Shown piece after piece: positions 1-12,540 of a DNA stretch of 64,000 nucleotides. Origin of the DNA: Casuarina equisetifolia (taxonomy: Eukaryota > Streptophyta > Magnoliopsida > Fagales > Casuarinaceae); assembly GCA_028551475.1 (NCBI GenBank), contig CM052354.1, positions 17,941,258 to 18,005,257 on the forward strand. Direction: 5' to 3'. Under the pieces are notes generated by a model. That model searched no databases, was not told where the DNA came from, and worked only from the letters and a program-made list of their open reading frames with translations. The position numbers and the translations under genes are program-made. How positions within the stretch are numbered: position 1 is the stretch's first letter; each line of letters opens with the position of its first letter.

Positions 1-299
1 GCTTTATAAATTTTAACTTATGGTGACATCCTTTGTCAACTTAACAATCTTGATGCAATGAATCACTTAAAAGTTTGTGTTTATTTTTCTCCTTGAAACT
101 CTCCATTCTTATATATGTTGTTACCAATGTTTCGTCAAACTATTTCACAATATGTACAAACTTCTTTATTTACATATACTTAACATTGTATTTGTGCTTT
201 CAAAAGAGTTTTAGTGCATAAAATAAAACTATTTTGTACATTTTACATATAAAAACTTGCTTAATAATGTATTAGAAAAGATTAAATGAGAGAAAATTA
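1..299. other. AT-rich intergenic DNA
   Basis: No coding frame, RNA gene or clear repeat was recognised here. The stretch is strongly AT-rich with short A and T runs. It leads into the diverged repeat that starts near 300. Confidence 0.5.
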
Positions 300-640
300 C
301 AACTTTTTTAATTTCAATAATGAAGGTATCTTTGAAAAAAAGGAAGAAACAAAATATAAAGAATAAAAGAATTAGTTAAGTATTTATCAAATTATTTCAT
401 GAATTTCATTTTTATCTTTTAGCCTTTTTCAATTTATGGTTATTATAAGATCACTCAATTTGCTTTCCTAAGTAAACTTCCATCAATTTTCTTGTTATCG
501 AAGTTTCTTGAAAAAGCTATATGTTGTACTATTTTCAAAAAAAAAAAAGAACTAAACGCATAAAAAATTTAAATAAGAGTGAAAAGTAATAAAAAGTCCA
601 AGCATAAGCATTATACCGTGGATGATCAAACATCATTTCA
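300..640. repeat. Left part of a dispersed repeat, matching 14995-15295
   Basis: Read along the plus strand, this stretch follows the same order of words as about 14995-15295. The shared words include a 'taagtatttat' start, a 'ttttatcttttag' core and a closing 'agtaataaaaagt'-like end. Many substitutions and small gaps separate the copies, so the duplication is old. The matching right part resumes at about 2025, on the far side of the gypsy fossil. The identity of the ancestral sequence is not known. Confidence 0.5.
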
Positions 641-649
641 GGTGTTCTG

Positions 650-2025
650 TCCAACAATTGTGTGGTTAATTCGACAAGATTGAGCGAAGTCTAAGATATA
701 TCTAGCAATTATGCATCACTAGAAAAAGTCATTTCCTACGATTCGAAGTTACTTAACTCTATGAAAAATAGGGCTTCTAGACCAACTACGAGATTTTGAT
801 GTATATGGAACTTGTAATTAATAATAGTGAAACCAAAGTTATAATGGATTTAGTTGCCACACATAACTTTGTAGAACATATGACAACTCTCTAGACATTT
901 AACTTGATGAAAGGTAAGACTCCTAGACTAGCCACAAGATCTTTAATTTATATGAAACTTTAAGTTAATAATAAAGATGTCAAAGCTATGATGGATTCAA
1001 CCGTGACACAAAACTTTATCACACTTGGAGAGGCTAAGAGATTGGGCATTTCGATGAAGAAAGATGTGGGGTTACTGAAGATAATAAACAACACATCATG
1101 ATATGTGTTTGGAGTTGCTTATAAAATGGATATAAGGAGATAAAGAAAAAAGTGGATTTCATAGTAGTATCTATTGATGATTACAAGCTGGTGCTTATGT
1201 TAGACATTTTGAATGTAGTCCATGTTTTTCCTACCTTACACATAGTTGCTTATGTATTTTTGTAAAAGATATGTCATGTATGGTTCTTACAAAGGCCATA
1301 AGTCTTGCACAAAAAATCCTTTATGCTATACAGTTAAAGAAATATATACAAAAAAAATAAGGAAACCTACCTAGCTATATTGAAAAAACAAGATAAAATC
1401 TCAAAGGAGAAAGATCTTCCTTAAGTGTTTTGTGACATCCTTAAGGAGAACAAGGATAATATGGCTTTAAAGATGCCAAAACAACTACCTCCTCATAGAG
1501 AAGTCAATTATATATAAAGTTGGAGTAAGAAACAAAGCCTCTAGTGAAGGTCTTCTACAAAATATCACCACTTGAATTGGAAGAGCTTAGAAAGCAATTA
1601 AAGACCTTGCTACATGCTTGGATATTCAACTATCAAACCCATATGGAGCTTTTTTGCTTTTCCAAGTGACAAATGATGGGTCAATGCAGGTTTGCATTAA
1701 TTGTTATGCATTAAACAAGATAACTATAAAAAAACAAATATCATATTCCTTTAATAGTAGATTTGTTTGATAGGTTAGATAATGCCTATTACTTTACAAA
1801 GGTGAATTTAAGACTAGGCTACCACCAAATTGGAATTGTTGTTGGTTAAAAGTCCAAGACAACATATGCACAATACAGTATGGTTCCTTCAAGTGCCTAG
1901 TCATGTCTTTTAGCTTAATCAATGCTCTAACAACATTCTACATATTAATAGATAACTTACTTCATGCATACATAGATAAGTTTACGGTGCTTGAAAAACA
2001 ACTGTCATTTTAGTAAGGTGACTAT
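650..2025 (+). mobile_element. Ty3/gypsy retrotransposon fossil (protease and RT remnants)
   Basis: Conceptual reading shows two blocks typical of plant Ty3/gypsy pol. Around 940-1060 lies a retropepsin-like block (motif family 'D-S-x-x-T-x-N-F-I' followed by 'EA-RLG'). Around 1480-1990 lies the start of reverse transcriptase: a 'LPPHREV' entry, the 'MCIDYRALNK'-like block, 'PIPLI-LFDRL' and 'FTKV-LR-GYHQI'. No LTRs, gag, RNase H or integrase were recognised. The element is a fragment with many breaks (clearly more than ten) and no intact frame, so it is very old. The flanking DNA on both sides matches one continuous segment near 15 kb. Confidence 0.75.
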
Positions 2026-2480
2026 GATCTACTTCTTTGTAAATATAACCAACCATCAATTGTCAAGATATTTTTTTTTACCTTATTTAATTTTTTACTA
2101 TAAATAAATTTGAATTTTCACTATCTTTTTTTTTTTGCATGAGAGATTTTTTTTTAGAGAATTTAATTTTTTTATTTTTTTATAAAAAATATATAGAAAA
2201 AAATAATTTGTTTTTCACTTATAATAATATTCAATAAATGTAATTCATATTCCTTATAGCTATTAGGTTTGATTTTTCACATCTTTGATTGCCGATGTTT
2301 CTAATATTGAGAAATGAAAAGTGATACCAACATAAATTTTTTTTTTCCTCTAGCTTGCTATTTTTGGAAGAAATTAAATGATGTGAGCAAGTCAACTTAG
2401 GAAATAGTTAAAGATAAACTTGACATATATCTCAAGCATTCTTTCTAATTGCTAGGTCAGGGGAGTGAAAGAGATGGGTG
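2025..2480. repeat. Right part of the dispersed repeat, matching 15375-15840
   Basis: The stretch begins with 'atgatctacttcttt', as does about 15387. It then shares with 15460-15840 a T-rich run before 'gcatgagagatt', a 'ttcatattccttata' word, a 'gatttttc' word, a 'ttttttcctc' run and 'ttaggaaata'. Divergence is high, but the order is conserved. Together with 300-640 it frames the gypsy fossil. Confidence 0.5.
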
Positions 2481-2489
2481 AAGTAAGTT

Positions 2490-3966
2490 TCTAAAATTTC
2501 CTTTGCCTTGTATAAATGGATTTAATCCTAATTTCATATGATGGCAAATGTGTGAATAATTTACCAAGCAAGGTAGTAAATAAACACACAAATAAAATTA
2601 GAAAAATTTTGGAAAGTGATTCAATTCAAATCTTGACACTTACATTCATCCCACTCTAGCAACCTACTAATGTCATTTTTTTCAATTAATTTTCAATTAA
2701 TCATAAAGGAAAATATCTTCTTTTAACTTAGTTACAATTTCTCCTCCTTAAGAAATTCAAATTTAAATCAAACTTCTAATAAGAATCACTAAATAGCTTG
2801 TAAACTTTAATCTAATGCTAGAAATTAAATACATGATGATATGGACAAAAGATTTAAAATTCTATCAAATTGTTTACAACCAAAATAATTTCAATGTAAT
2901 CTCACAAAATAACACTATATGAATGTTAATAAGTTTATCCAATAGCAATACAATCAAGAGAATGTCAAGAGCTAAGCTATTTCTCTAACAAATTGCACAC
3001 GAACAGTTTAGAGAAACCCCAATTGCAACAATATCTTTGTAGGAATTCTAATAAACAACAAACAACATCCTTGACACAACAAACTACAACTACTTTGAAT
3101 GTAAACAACTGCTTTATCAATCTCTACCTGATAACTAGTATTTTCTTCAAGTCATTCCATGCTTCTTCATTTTGTGGGTCTTCCCAATGTGGTCATACTT
3201 ACTAGCGGATTGAGCCCGTAAGTCATATGACAAAGAACAAAGATAACCAAACAAAATGAAATGGCGGTTCTTTTTTTTTTTTGTGGTCTTAGCTTAAATA
3301 TATCTCTTAAAAAGAGACTATGTAGATGTATTCAGCTTCAAATTTTACGCACAAATGTCACCGTGTTGCTTCACTTAGATTTCACGTGTTTTGCTTGGTC
3401 TTGGGGACTTAAAACAAATCGAAATACTGCTTGGGCTTAAATTTTGCTTGGTCTTCTTTTGAATAGCGAAATGCGTTTGGGCTGTTTGAGCTTTGTTTTT
3501 CCTTTTTGAGTATGCTTGGTGTCGAAGCACACATTATGTCCTCTCCTGTTTATATGCATCTTTCAAGTAGCACAAAAATGTATTCCATCAGCCAGAATAC
3601 GACAAGTGTGAGAAAGTATGCAATTCAAATGTATTTATTCCCCCTTTCGTTTTATTATCAACAACGGCAGCAGGGATAAGTAAAACAGGGCACAGAGGAG
3701 GAGAGATAACAGATCACATTTATGCAAAGAATGCTTTCGCATAAACACGAAACAAAGTAGAGACAAAAATCCCAAGGGCTCAAGACAAACTAAGAAATTC
3801 TGCGCAAAAGGTTAAGTCTGCTTCTGAAGTTTTCCTACAAAAAGGCCCAACACTCGTTCTATTAAATATTGGTGTTAGGCAGAGCTCTTGTGATGAGCAC
3901 AAGCCCAACGCAATTATTGTTATCCATTGATAGGATGCATCATCAGCACAATTTTTTGGTTACCTT
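2490..3966. other. Intergenic DNA without a recognisable gene
   Basis: This is AT-rich DNA with only short open frames, none resembling a known protein. Its right end (about 3650-3966) lies just downstream of the broken DUF2921 gene on the minus strand and may include its former 3' flank. No continuation of the DUF2921 membrane domain was found here in any frame. Confidence 0.5.
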
Positions 3967-6037
3967 TCAGATGCTTGAGAGGTGGTACAAAGTGACCCAC
4001 TGCGAGACTGATAGCATGACAAGAAAGATTAATAGAAGCACTTTGGGGTGCCCTTTCACATGAAAGATCCGTAGTAACACTAAAATACAGGAGAGCCAGG
4101 GGGAGATAAGAACCAAGACGGTCTTCAAGTCCATCCTCTGAGTGAAAGACCTATTATACCTGTAATGGATCAAATTTGTACTTGCAGACAAGTCTAAACG
4201 TCCAAAGTATAATGGATCAGATTTGTCCCTTATGCTACTGATGCTTCCCTTGATGTAATCTCCACCCGTTGAATTTAATGAAGGGATATGAAGTTGGACA
4301 AGAATCTTGCAACCGGGAGATTCATAGGTTGGGATTCGGCCGTCTGAGACAAGATCTCGGCAGCCTACCATACACAAGCTTCCAGTTTCAGCATCATACA
4401 TTCCCTCAGCTCTAATCTCAGAGGCCTCATAGGTTCTTGAAGATGTGTTAAACAGAGAGATCCCATAAAATGGATGAAGGCTCATGCGGAAGCTGATATT
4501 CAAAGGGCTACGACTGCCAAAATCTGGATGCCCTTCATTCTCCTCGGAGCCTGCATGCTCATAAAACTGAGTACCAACAGTCATAAGCCTCGGATAAGCC
4601 CAGGCGATTGTTCCTGTGGAATTTTTCACTTCTATCCCAAAATTCACGATAGAATCATTCATGATGGAAACAGGCCTACAGGGGTAAATTTCCCCTTTGG
4701 TGCTAGCAGGCTTCTCCAACTTGGGGCATAACCTCCTTGCCATATCAACATGGGTATACTCATATTTCAAGGCAGGAGACCTAGCCAAAGAACTCGAAGA
4801 ACTTCGAAGCATGATCCCAGGGAAGAAACCCGACTCGTTCGTGGTTTTGCTAGTCCAAATTCGTCCCACAATGTCACTAGCATCTTTGATTGACCAGATT
4901 AAAGGAAACAACAGTGTCAATCTCATAGAACAATTGCCCAAACGAGCACTAGTGAAAGATCCTGTCACCCCCAGGATTGGACAAGCAACGATGCGGAGTT
5001 GACGCTTGCTCTCGTCCCACGAGCCCTCTCCAACCACACTTGTTTGGGGATTGAAACTCCGGTATCGACTAAGGAAGGTACCATTAGAAAACTCCAGGAG
5101 AACCCGCATCCTTCCTGTCTCTACAGAGCACTCGATGTTATTCAAGGACATAATGCGAGGGACATATTCATTACCCCCATTAAATGGACCGCAGTTCTTT
5201 GCAGACACGCATTCTCTAGCATATCTCAAATTGAACTGATTGAACCTTGAGTTTATTGAGCAGAATCTGTTTTTGGGAAAAGATCTAAGTGATAAACCCC
5301 GTGGAAGATCTGTTCCTCCAGTATATCCATTATCAAGACCTTTTGAAACTGCTGTGTATTTGTAATTCATTTGAGGAAGTATCAATATGGAAATTGGGTC
5401 AAAGTGGTTTAGGATCATTAGTAGAACTCAAGCTCTCCAAAGTTCCAGTAATCAAACTAGGAATATTCGTCGTGCTTGTGAGATTATAGAGTTTAAGAAC
5501 AACAGCGAGACTAAGGAAATTACCTTGTGAATTGTTAGTAGAATCTGATCCAACCATACAGAGCTTCCCCTTTGATTCTGACCAGAACCCCTCCAGATCA
5601 AAACTTACAGACCTTAGCGGAGAGTACGAGAAATCACCCTTGGGGCTGTACTTATCCGCGTTTGGAAGTGTGAGACGCACATCAAGCTTGAACAAGCCTG
5701 AAACATTAGTGTCATAGGCAGTCAGGGTGCGAAGTGAGATGGAGTTTGAGAAAGTGGACCGGCCTACAGAAGGATTGGCGTCCAAAACGGGCTGGCCGCC
5801 AGTATAGTAACCATCATGGGATCGCGCAAATGGAAGGCTTTTGAGAGGAACTTTCTTAGGGGAAGATGAAGGGACCAGTAAAGAACAGTGATCGTGGTAA
5901 GAGGGTTGAGTTGCAGAGGATGCGACCAAGTTCAAAAAGCCTGTGAATGAAAGGAGGAAAAGGATGAGAAGCCATGGCAGTGTACGCCATATTTGGGAAG
6001 AGGCAGTCATAGTTGAAGATGTCATTGCTTTAGCCAT
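3967..6037 (-). pseudogene. DUF2921 family gene, frameshifted and C-terminally truncated
   Basis: The two minus-strand frames together read as one DUF2921 protein. The N-terminal part (5399-6037; start MAKAM at 6037, with an in-frame upstream ATG at 6070) has a hydrophobic signal-like segment (WLLILFLLSFTGFLNLVASS). A 'DGYYTGG' block and a 'LEGFWSESKGKLCMVG' block follow. The second part (3967-5418) starts at 'HFDPISILILPQMNYKYT' and repeats the pattern: 'DNGYTGG', 'EGSWDESKRQLRIVACPI', then 'AEGMYDAETGSLCMVGCR'. The frames overlap at 5399-5418, and a single-base indel near 5405 explains the switch. Intact relatives end in a block of several membrane segments. Here only one such segment is present (ISPWLSCILVLLRIFHV) before the stop at 3967. 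The family is a plant membrane protein family of unclear function. I infer a pseudogene, although a sequencing error at the shift cannot be excluded. Confidence 0.75.
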
Positions 6038-7614
6038 GGATTCTCTCCATAGGGAACGCACAATGAACATAACCAGGGGACACCATTTAGGTCTGTGGAC
6101 TTGACCATATACTAGGTTTCATATGTAGCCCTTTTCCACTCTCTATCTGCTAGTTATCTCAGCGATAATTCATCATGTGTAGGACCCGTCAGATTAGGTG
6201 ACGAGCTGATCGCTGTTCATAGACAATATTGGTGAGCCAGTCTTGGCATTTGAAGGTTTAAGATAAAGCAATACCAAAGATTCTGCAGGTCTTGGAATCG
6301 AAAACGAAGGCAAGAGTGATTACATACAGATTGGGTGCGAGTCCATGTCTAATCATTTGTTATATTTACAGATTTTGATGAAGTTTTTCATTCATCTCGT
6401 TAGACTTTACTGTTAATTCTAAGACCTGCAAAATTGAAAACTGGAGAGCTATGTTCGTGAATGAAAATTTTTCATTCATTTCGTTTCTTTGGGCTTCGTT
6501 TACTCAGCCAATTGTCCATCATCAAAATCATTGTGTTCAAGTCACCGTCAAAGTCGCCTCGGATAAAATAATGCGCTGTTGGAGTCAAATGTTGGACCCA
6601 TATGAAAAGACAGCGTCAACGTCAACGTCAACGAACACTCCAAACAGTCATTCCCCTCGACGTCTCTGACACCCAAAAACAAACCTACGCGTTGATCTTT
6701 GTCGTTGATCAAAGAGCCTGGAACCCAAGAACAGTAAAGATAGAATCAATCCATTTGATGTATAAAATGATTAGAAAAAGGAATTTTTAAAGAAGAAAAT
6801 TAGAATTTGGTGGTTCTATGGTTCAATTTGACTTAATGAGCATAAATATGAAGATGTAATTATGAAAAGTAATAAATCAAAAGTTGGTAAGTTATGTAGG
6901 TAAAGGAAAACAAATATAAAATAAAGGTAAAAGATGAAACAAAGAAATCGTCAAAGAGAGTTAAATGGATTGATCGCAAGGCCATCGGCTCTTCTACAAC
7001 TATACAAAGCTGAACATAACTTTGGTGTTGAGTTTAATTGAATTGAATTGGGATTACATGGATCTTACAAGAGGCTTATTTTCTCTTAAATAAGTTGTGC
7101 CATTATATGAGCATTCTAGCACACTTATCACTTCCAAACAATTGTTAGAAAGTTAACATGAAGACTTTATATAAAGGTAAAGCTAATTGCCCGGTCCTCA
7201 CTTTCTCCATCTTTTATGTCAAGACTTTTAAGGCCCATGACTTGTTGTTTGGGACTAAGAGACTTAGCTACTTTATGTTGGTTTCCATACTACGTATGTG
7301 CCAGCTCATTGTCCACATGCTTGAATGTGGTGAATGCCTACTTAATTTTTCCAATGGTGTAACAACATGTTATGTTGGTTTGAGGGGACTTTCCAGACGT
7401 CTACTAGGTTGTGTGTGGCTGCACAAAGATTGTTTGTGCTTGCTATGATGTCTATTACATTCCACACTTCTATAGTATGCTTGTTTAAAGCAAATAACAT
7501 TGTAGACAATGCAACCACACTTAGCATATAAGATGAAATTCCATTGTAACTTGTTCAAATCAATGGTTTTAACACTTGACATGGTAATAACAAGTTTGCT
7601 CAAAATATAAACTT
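6038..7614. other. Intergenic DNA upstream of the DUF2921 remnant
   Basis: About 6038-6700 would be the promoter side of the broken DUF2921 gene. It includes a short 'gtcaac' run at about 6615-6633. Near 6755-6790 a short stretch (tgtataaaatgattagaaaa) resembles 14785-14815, the beginning of the dispersed repeat. The 96-codon frame at 7158-7448 resembles nothing I know. No gene is supported. Confidence 0.4.
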
Positions 7615-7885
7615 TAACATTTAAAACATTATTGGTTTGAAATTTCTTGAATAAAGGGATTTTAATATTTGTCAATGAACACTCTAAGTGAAAATGTTCG
7701 TCAAAATTATGAGAAATCATATGACAATCAGCTTTAGATGGGCTTCGTAAAAATATTTTTGATTTTCATTGGAAAGAATAATAATTCGATAATGTACCTC
7801 TAAAAAATAGAAGGGGGGGGGAAAAAAAAAAAAAAGAAGAAGCTGAAGTCAAGAGATATAATATGGCAAAAACGTTTGGCAATCT
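7615..7885. repeat. Dispersed repeat copy matching 14810-15080
   Basis: Shared words in the same order include 'aaacattattg-tttgaaa', 'aatgaa-actctaagt-aaaatgtt', 'aaaatta-gagaaatcat-tgaca', 'gattttcattggaa' and 'aaaaaatag'. A 'gtc-agagatata' word follows. A run of nine G followed by about fourteen A at 7813-7835 is specific to this copy. It lies just beyond the 3' end of the LAZ1-like gene. Confidence 0.6.
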
Positions 7886-8122
7886 TTGAAGAAGTAACAA
7901 TGCCTTTGAATGTATTTGGTATACAGCCACGAAGGATAAAAGTGGCTACATTCAATTTGAACGAGATGATGATATGAACAGAAAAACAAGCAATGATATA
8001 TATTGTGACAAGTATGGCTACAGAACAGATAAAATGGAAATATATATATATAAATTGAAGTAAAAAGCCGCTTGTAGTTTCCCCGGTTGACAGAGACATG
8101 GAAGCATTTTAATCACTGGTTT

Positions 8123-11100
8123 TTAACTTTCTCCATGATTATCTTCGACATGCTGCTCTACTTCGATCTCTAACTCTTCTTCTTGGTCATTTGAACTCAC
8201 TGACCTGTGGTGGAAAGTTTCCTGGATTTTTGTGACACCCTTTTCCACGGGCCCGATAGCTTGAGTAATGGTTAATACAACATCTTTGACGACCTGCTTA
8301 CAAAGTTTTGATATAAGTGTTATCAAAATTGTTGTAATGATGAATCTAATGAAAAAAATGCTCTTAAAATGGGGTAGAACGAACATGTTGACCGCCTTCA
8401 AGAACAATGTCCTGAACACTCTCCGTGACGCTTGTTCCAGAAGCCTCAACCTTCGATTCAGTCCTTTGAAGCACGGCTGGCTTCCCCTTGTCACCTTCCT
8501 TTAACTTCAATTCTTCTTTGGTTGTTTCAGTACTGACCTTTCCACACTCAGATATGGGTACGAAGTGGTATGGCTCCACCGGAAAAACATACACATGAGC
8601 AACAGCTGCAATGGCCATCTGCCAAGAGAGAGGAAGATACTGGTATGATCATGGGATAAAAGGAAAGAAGTTAATTTAATGCCTATTCATTTCAGGATCT
8701 AGTAAGTCATATAACATCATAGATTTCTAATCTTCCACTTAATAATCCTAGTCAAACACAATCAAATCCTAATAAAAGCAAAACAACAAAGCACCCCTTT
8801 TGATAACATACGTCATCCAAAAACACTTCAAAGTATGTAAAGTTGCTCATCAAAACTCATTTAATGAACCACATTTAGATGAGAATCACTATGATCACCT
8901 CTTAAGACACCCTAATTTTCCATCTGTGAAAGGTAATCACATCTAGAAAAGGAACAAGTATTGGTTTTAGTATGATTGCTAATCCACTTTCTAATTACGT
9001 CGATACTATACATTATCAATAACAACTTATAGATTCTTGAAAAACTGGTATTCTAAGTACTTATAGGCAATAAAATATTTTAAGAATAAAATAAAATTCT
9101 CTAAATCACATAAACAAAAGAAACTTACTTCTATACAAATCAAGAAATCTTGCAGTGCAGTTTGTGCTTTTCCCTCCTTCGGTAGAACTCCAAATGCACA
9201 TAACAATGCAATACCCACACCTTGCCACCAAGTAGCAAACACAATAGCCTTGAAGCTGAAGAACTTTGCAAGCGGCTTTATTGATTGAAGTCGTTCATGA
9301 GTTGCATTATAGAACTTCACAAGGCAATACAATGCCCACATCTGGCTAAAGTTCAGTACCACTGCAATATATGGATAACTGTAGGGTATGACAATGTAGC
9401 AACTATTAGTAGGGAAAAGCCTAAGGAAAGTGAATGCTCTTCCACCTTGCTGTGAAGTACCGTTTCCATTTTATGATTATTAGGGAGAAAATAAGAGTGT
9501 ATTAGCGTTTAGAGTAACAATGAAGAGACAAAAGAGTGACCCAGCCCTGCACAAGAGTGCTCAATCTACAATAACAATAATAGACAAGAGAAAGGCATCT
9601 GCCAAAATTTCATGATTGCCCATATTTCCTTTGAAGAGAAATCAAGGAATGAAGAGATAAAATAGTAAGATACAATAATAAGTATGCAAGATAGCAATAC
9701 AAACACAAATAATGATAGGTGTTTAATCCTGTCAAATGCAAAAGAAATAATTTTTTATTAGAAAATGCCAAAATGTGGAAAAAGTGGGCACTAAATAGTG
9801 GCTAAAAAGAAATTTAAATATGATCATATATCATTTAACGATGTAGTAATAGCAAAATAGGTACATACCCATAGTACCACTTGAATTCTCCATCACCATA
9901 AACACCAAAGAGTTCCAACAAGAAAGCTAAGAAAGCACAAACTGTCTTCAGAATCATCTGGTCTATCTAAGAAATATCAGAGTCCAAAAATTAAACTCAA
10001 ATGATAAAGAGAAATAACTTGAGGACTTACATATTGTACCAAGCCGAACTTTTCTATCACGAGCAAATCTTTACCAAGGGTGCAGGGCCGAAAGAAGAAG
10101 TTTCGGAGTGATCTTCTTTGCGTTGAATGATTCTCTTCTTGTTCCTCTAGCAATGGTTTGTCAAGCTGTTTCTTTGACTTATTTTCAAGTAGTTCTATAA
10201 CCCTTTTCTCGCCACCTATTATAGTTTTTATGTCCAAGAAACATCATGACAAAAACTTAGCAATATATAGCCTTATGAAGGATGGCTTCAAGACACATTC
10301 ATAGTGGAAAGCTAATGATGCTAATCCTACATATAGAAAAGGTAACAGTTTCTTACAAAAAGCATCTGTCTTTCATCAATTTGTGTCTATTAACTCCACG
10401 AAAGCAATTTTTTTGTTTATGGCTTTTGAAGCACTTATGTCAATACTTTTCTTTCATTTACTCTTAGGCAACAGAAAAAAAAATATTAATAATGAAGAAG
10501 TAGCACAAACTGATAAAGAAACATTGAGTTTATAGAAGAAGAAAAAGATAATGTCTCTCAAAAAATGCCTAAAATTGTAGCTTACCTAGGCAAGCAACCA
10601 AATAGCTCCCGAAAGCATACAAGGCAAAAGCTTCATAGCAGTTTCTTAAAATGTCACATGCAAGAGACAATCTTGGGATGCACAAAGATAGAATCTGAGT
10701 AGAAAGACAACATAGAAAACCATTAGATGGCCCTCATGGCCAGATGACCAAATCATCAAAATCACAGACATAAAATAATCCATCTTGTCAATTGTATTTT
10801 TGTAATGTTTCATTCTTGCTTCTTTTCTGTTCTTTTTCTAATGAGGGAAGGGAAAGGTGGTCGTAATGGAAGGGGGGCTGGAGAGATGTTCTGGATGAAG
10901 GGGTACTAACATTTGTTGTTATATTTTCTTGGTTGAAATAAAGACAGAATTGGGAAGTGAAAATTGCATATGGTATAATATACATACTGTAATATAGCAG
11001 GATTAAAACTGCATTTTAGAGAGATAGAACCTCACTGACTCAGTGGCATAAACAGGAACCATGAAGACGACAGCAACTATCCATTTTTGTTCCTGGATAA

Positions 11101-11835
11101 AGAATAAGATAGGACTGATGAGGCTGCTATTAAGCGCTTAAGAATATGTTTCTGGCCAAAAAGACAACGATATACAATCTCACAAAATCTCAACTTTTTA
11201 GAGTCATAGAAAGCAAGATTCAAGTGAAAAGCAAACTTTCCATGTTCAAATTCCTATTCTAAGGCACAGCCTTTGGAAATTCCTACATTGGGTAACATAA
11301 CGAGTTGAACAAAGTACAAACTCCATGATGGAGTGAAAAGTCAATTAGAAACAATCTTGTTCTTAAACCAGCACCGTAGAAAATCTGAGTAAATGCTGAA
11401 GCAGTTTGAGACCCATCAGCTCCAACAAATCCAACTGACACCTATCTTCAGCAGGCCCTTGGGTTGCAAAGGTACCATTGACATATGCATCAAGGTGTAA
11501 CATGTTATGCTCATGCAGAGCTTTTTAAGTAATTGAGTTCATCCATATATTCACACTTGCTCAAGCAAATCCCTTTGGCTAGAAACTATTTCCAATCCCG
11601 CATACCAAATAATAGATGAAAAGAAACCCAAGCTGATGCAAAGCACTGCATTCAATAGAATATGCTTATTGAGAGATGAACTCACCACAGGTTTTGTGTA
11701 TGATCTGAGATGTTGGAGAATAAGGTAGATGGAGAGGATCAACGCTAGAGCCACAAAGCATCCTGCAGTAATGCGCGCTGGTTGATAAAGTTCTCTGTAT
11801 ATGTCCGTACGGACTGAGATCGAATTGGATGCCAT
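8123..11835 (-). CDS. LAZ1H2: LAZ1-like DUF300/TMEM184 membrane protein, 414 aa
   Basis: Eight coding exons on the minus strand: 11835-11686, 11092-11036, 10694-10586, 10215-10031, 9957-9869, 9378-9129, 8618-8385 and 8293-8123. All phases join to 1245 bases. The protein starts MASNSISVRTD and has a first membrane helix (ALILSIYLILQHL). It then carries the family hallmarks EQKWIVAVVFMVPVYATES, CDILRNCYEAFALYAFGSYL, FEIKFGL-like 'VIEKFGLVQY', WYYGYPYI, FSQMWALYCLVKFY and ATWWQGVGIALL. A hydrophilic tail with 'SVQDIVLEGGQH' and 'AIGPVEKGVTKIQET' ends it. The whole length matches LAZ1 homologue 2 type proteins, relatives of the organic-solute-transporter alpha fold. In Arabidopsis LAZ1 proteins act at the tonoplast in membrane trafficking and brassinosteroid signalling, and the role here is inferred from that. 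The last intron is only 91 bases and uses a weak donor (gttcgt), chosen because it alone restores 'GGQH-VVKDVV'. Confidence 0.9.
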
Positions 11836-12540
11836 TAGAGCATCGAGTCCACGTGTGATTATTCATCCTGAGACATATTATAACAAAAGTATGATATGAA
11901 ACACTTGATGATAACTTGTTTGGTGAGAAAGAAAAATTGCAGCATGATCATTCACTTATTGTTTGTTAATAGCCCATGATCATTTTACTGCAAAACAGTA
12001 AGAATTCACCATAAAAAGCTCAAATTGCTTAGGATTTATATCGACCGTCTGACCCACCAAATCTTTTACTGTCAGACATTCTAAAAAGAAAATACAATGA
12101 TATACAGCCATTAAAAAGAATAAATAAATAAATAAATAAATCCTTACATTTGGACAGAAAAGGAAAATATAGCTTCCCTAATACCCCTTGATTGTAAATT
12201 TGGGAGTTACACATGAGAGGGGACTTCATTGATATCTGAAAATGCAAAGTCCCAAAGAAGAAGTATTCGTAAAAGAAAACAATGAAGTCAGAGAGAAGTG
12301 TATTTTCCTGACCTCCATAAAGGGTTCGCCATTGAAAATGTTAATGTCCCTTCAAAATCCCAACTATTCATCACCCATAAGACAACCGCCATATCCCTAT
12401 CCATTAGGCAACGTGGTGGAGTTTGTGTCCGAGGTTGCCACGATCCTGTTCTGCTCGGACTCGGCGCAGTGAATGCTTCGACACGTAGAGCTTTTCATTA
12501 GACGCTGACACCTAATGTTGATGTCACTTGCATATGGACT
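11836..12540 (-). promoter_or_regulatory. Probable leader and promoter region of the LAZ1-like gene
   Basis: There is no coding frame of note. It lies directly upstream of the ATG at 11835, and a non-coding first exon with an intron is possible but cannot be proven here. An (AAAT)n run sits at about 12119-12141. Around 12400-12540 the DNA becomes less AT-rich, as promoter-proximal DNA often does in plants. Confidence 0.35.
12119..12141. repeat. (AAAT)n microsatellite
   Basis: Five or more tandem 'aaat' units are seen directly. Confidence 0.9.

Noticed and set aside
4474-5250. Several plus-strand frames of 77-101 codons
   Set aside because: They are antisense shadows of the DUF2921 frames.
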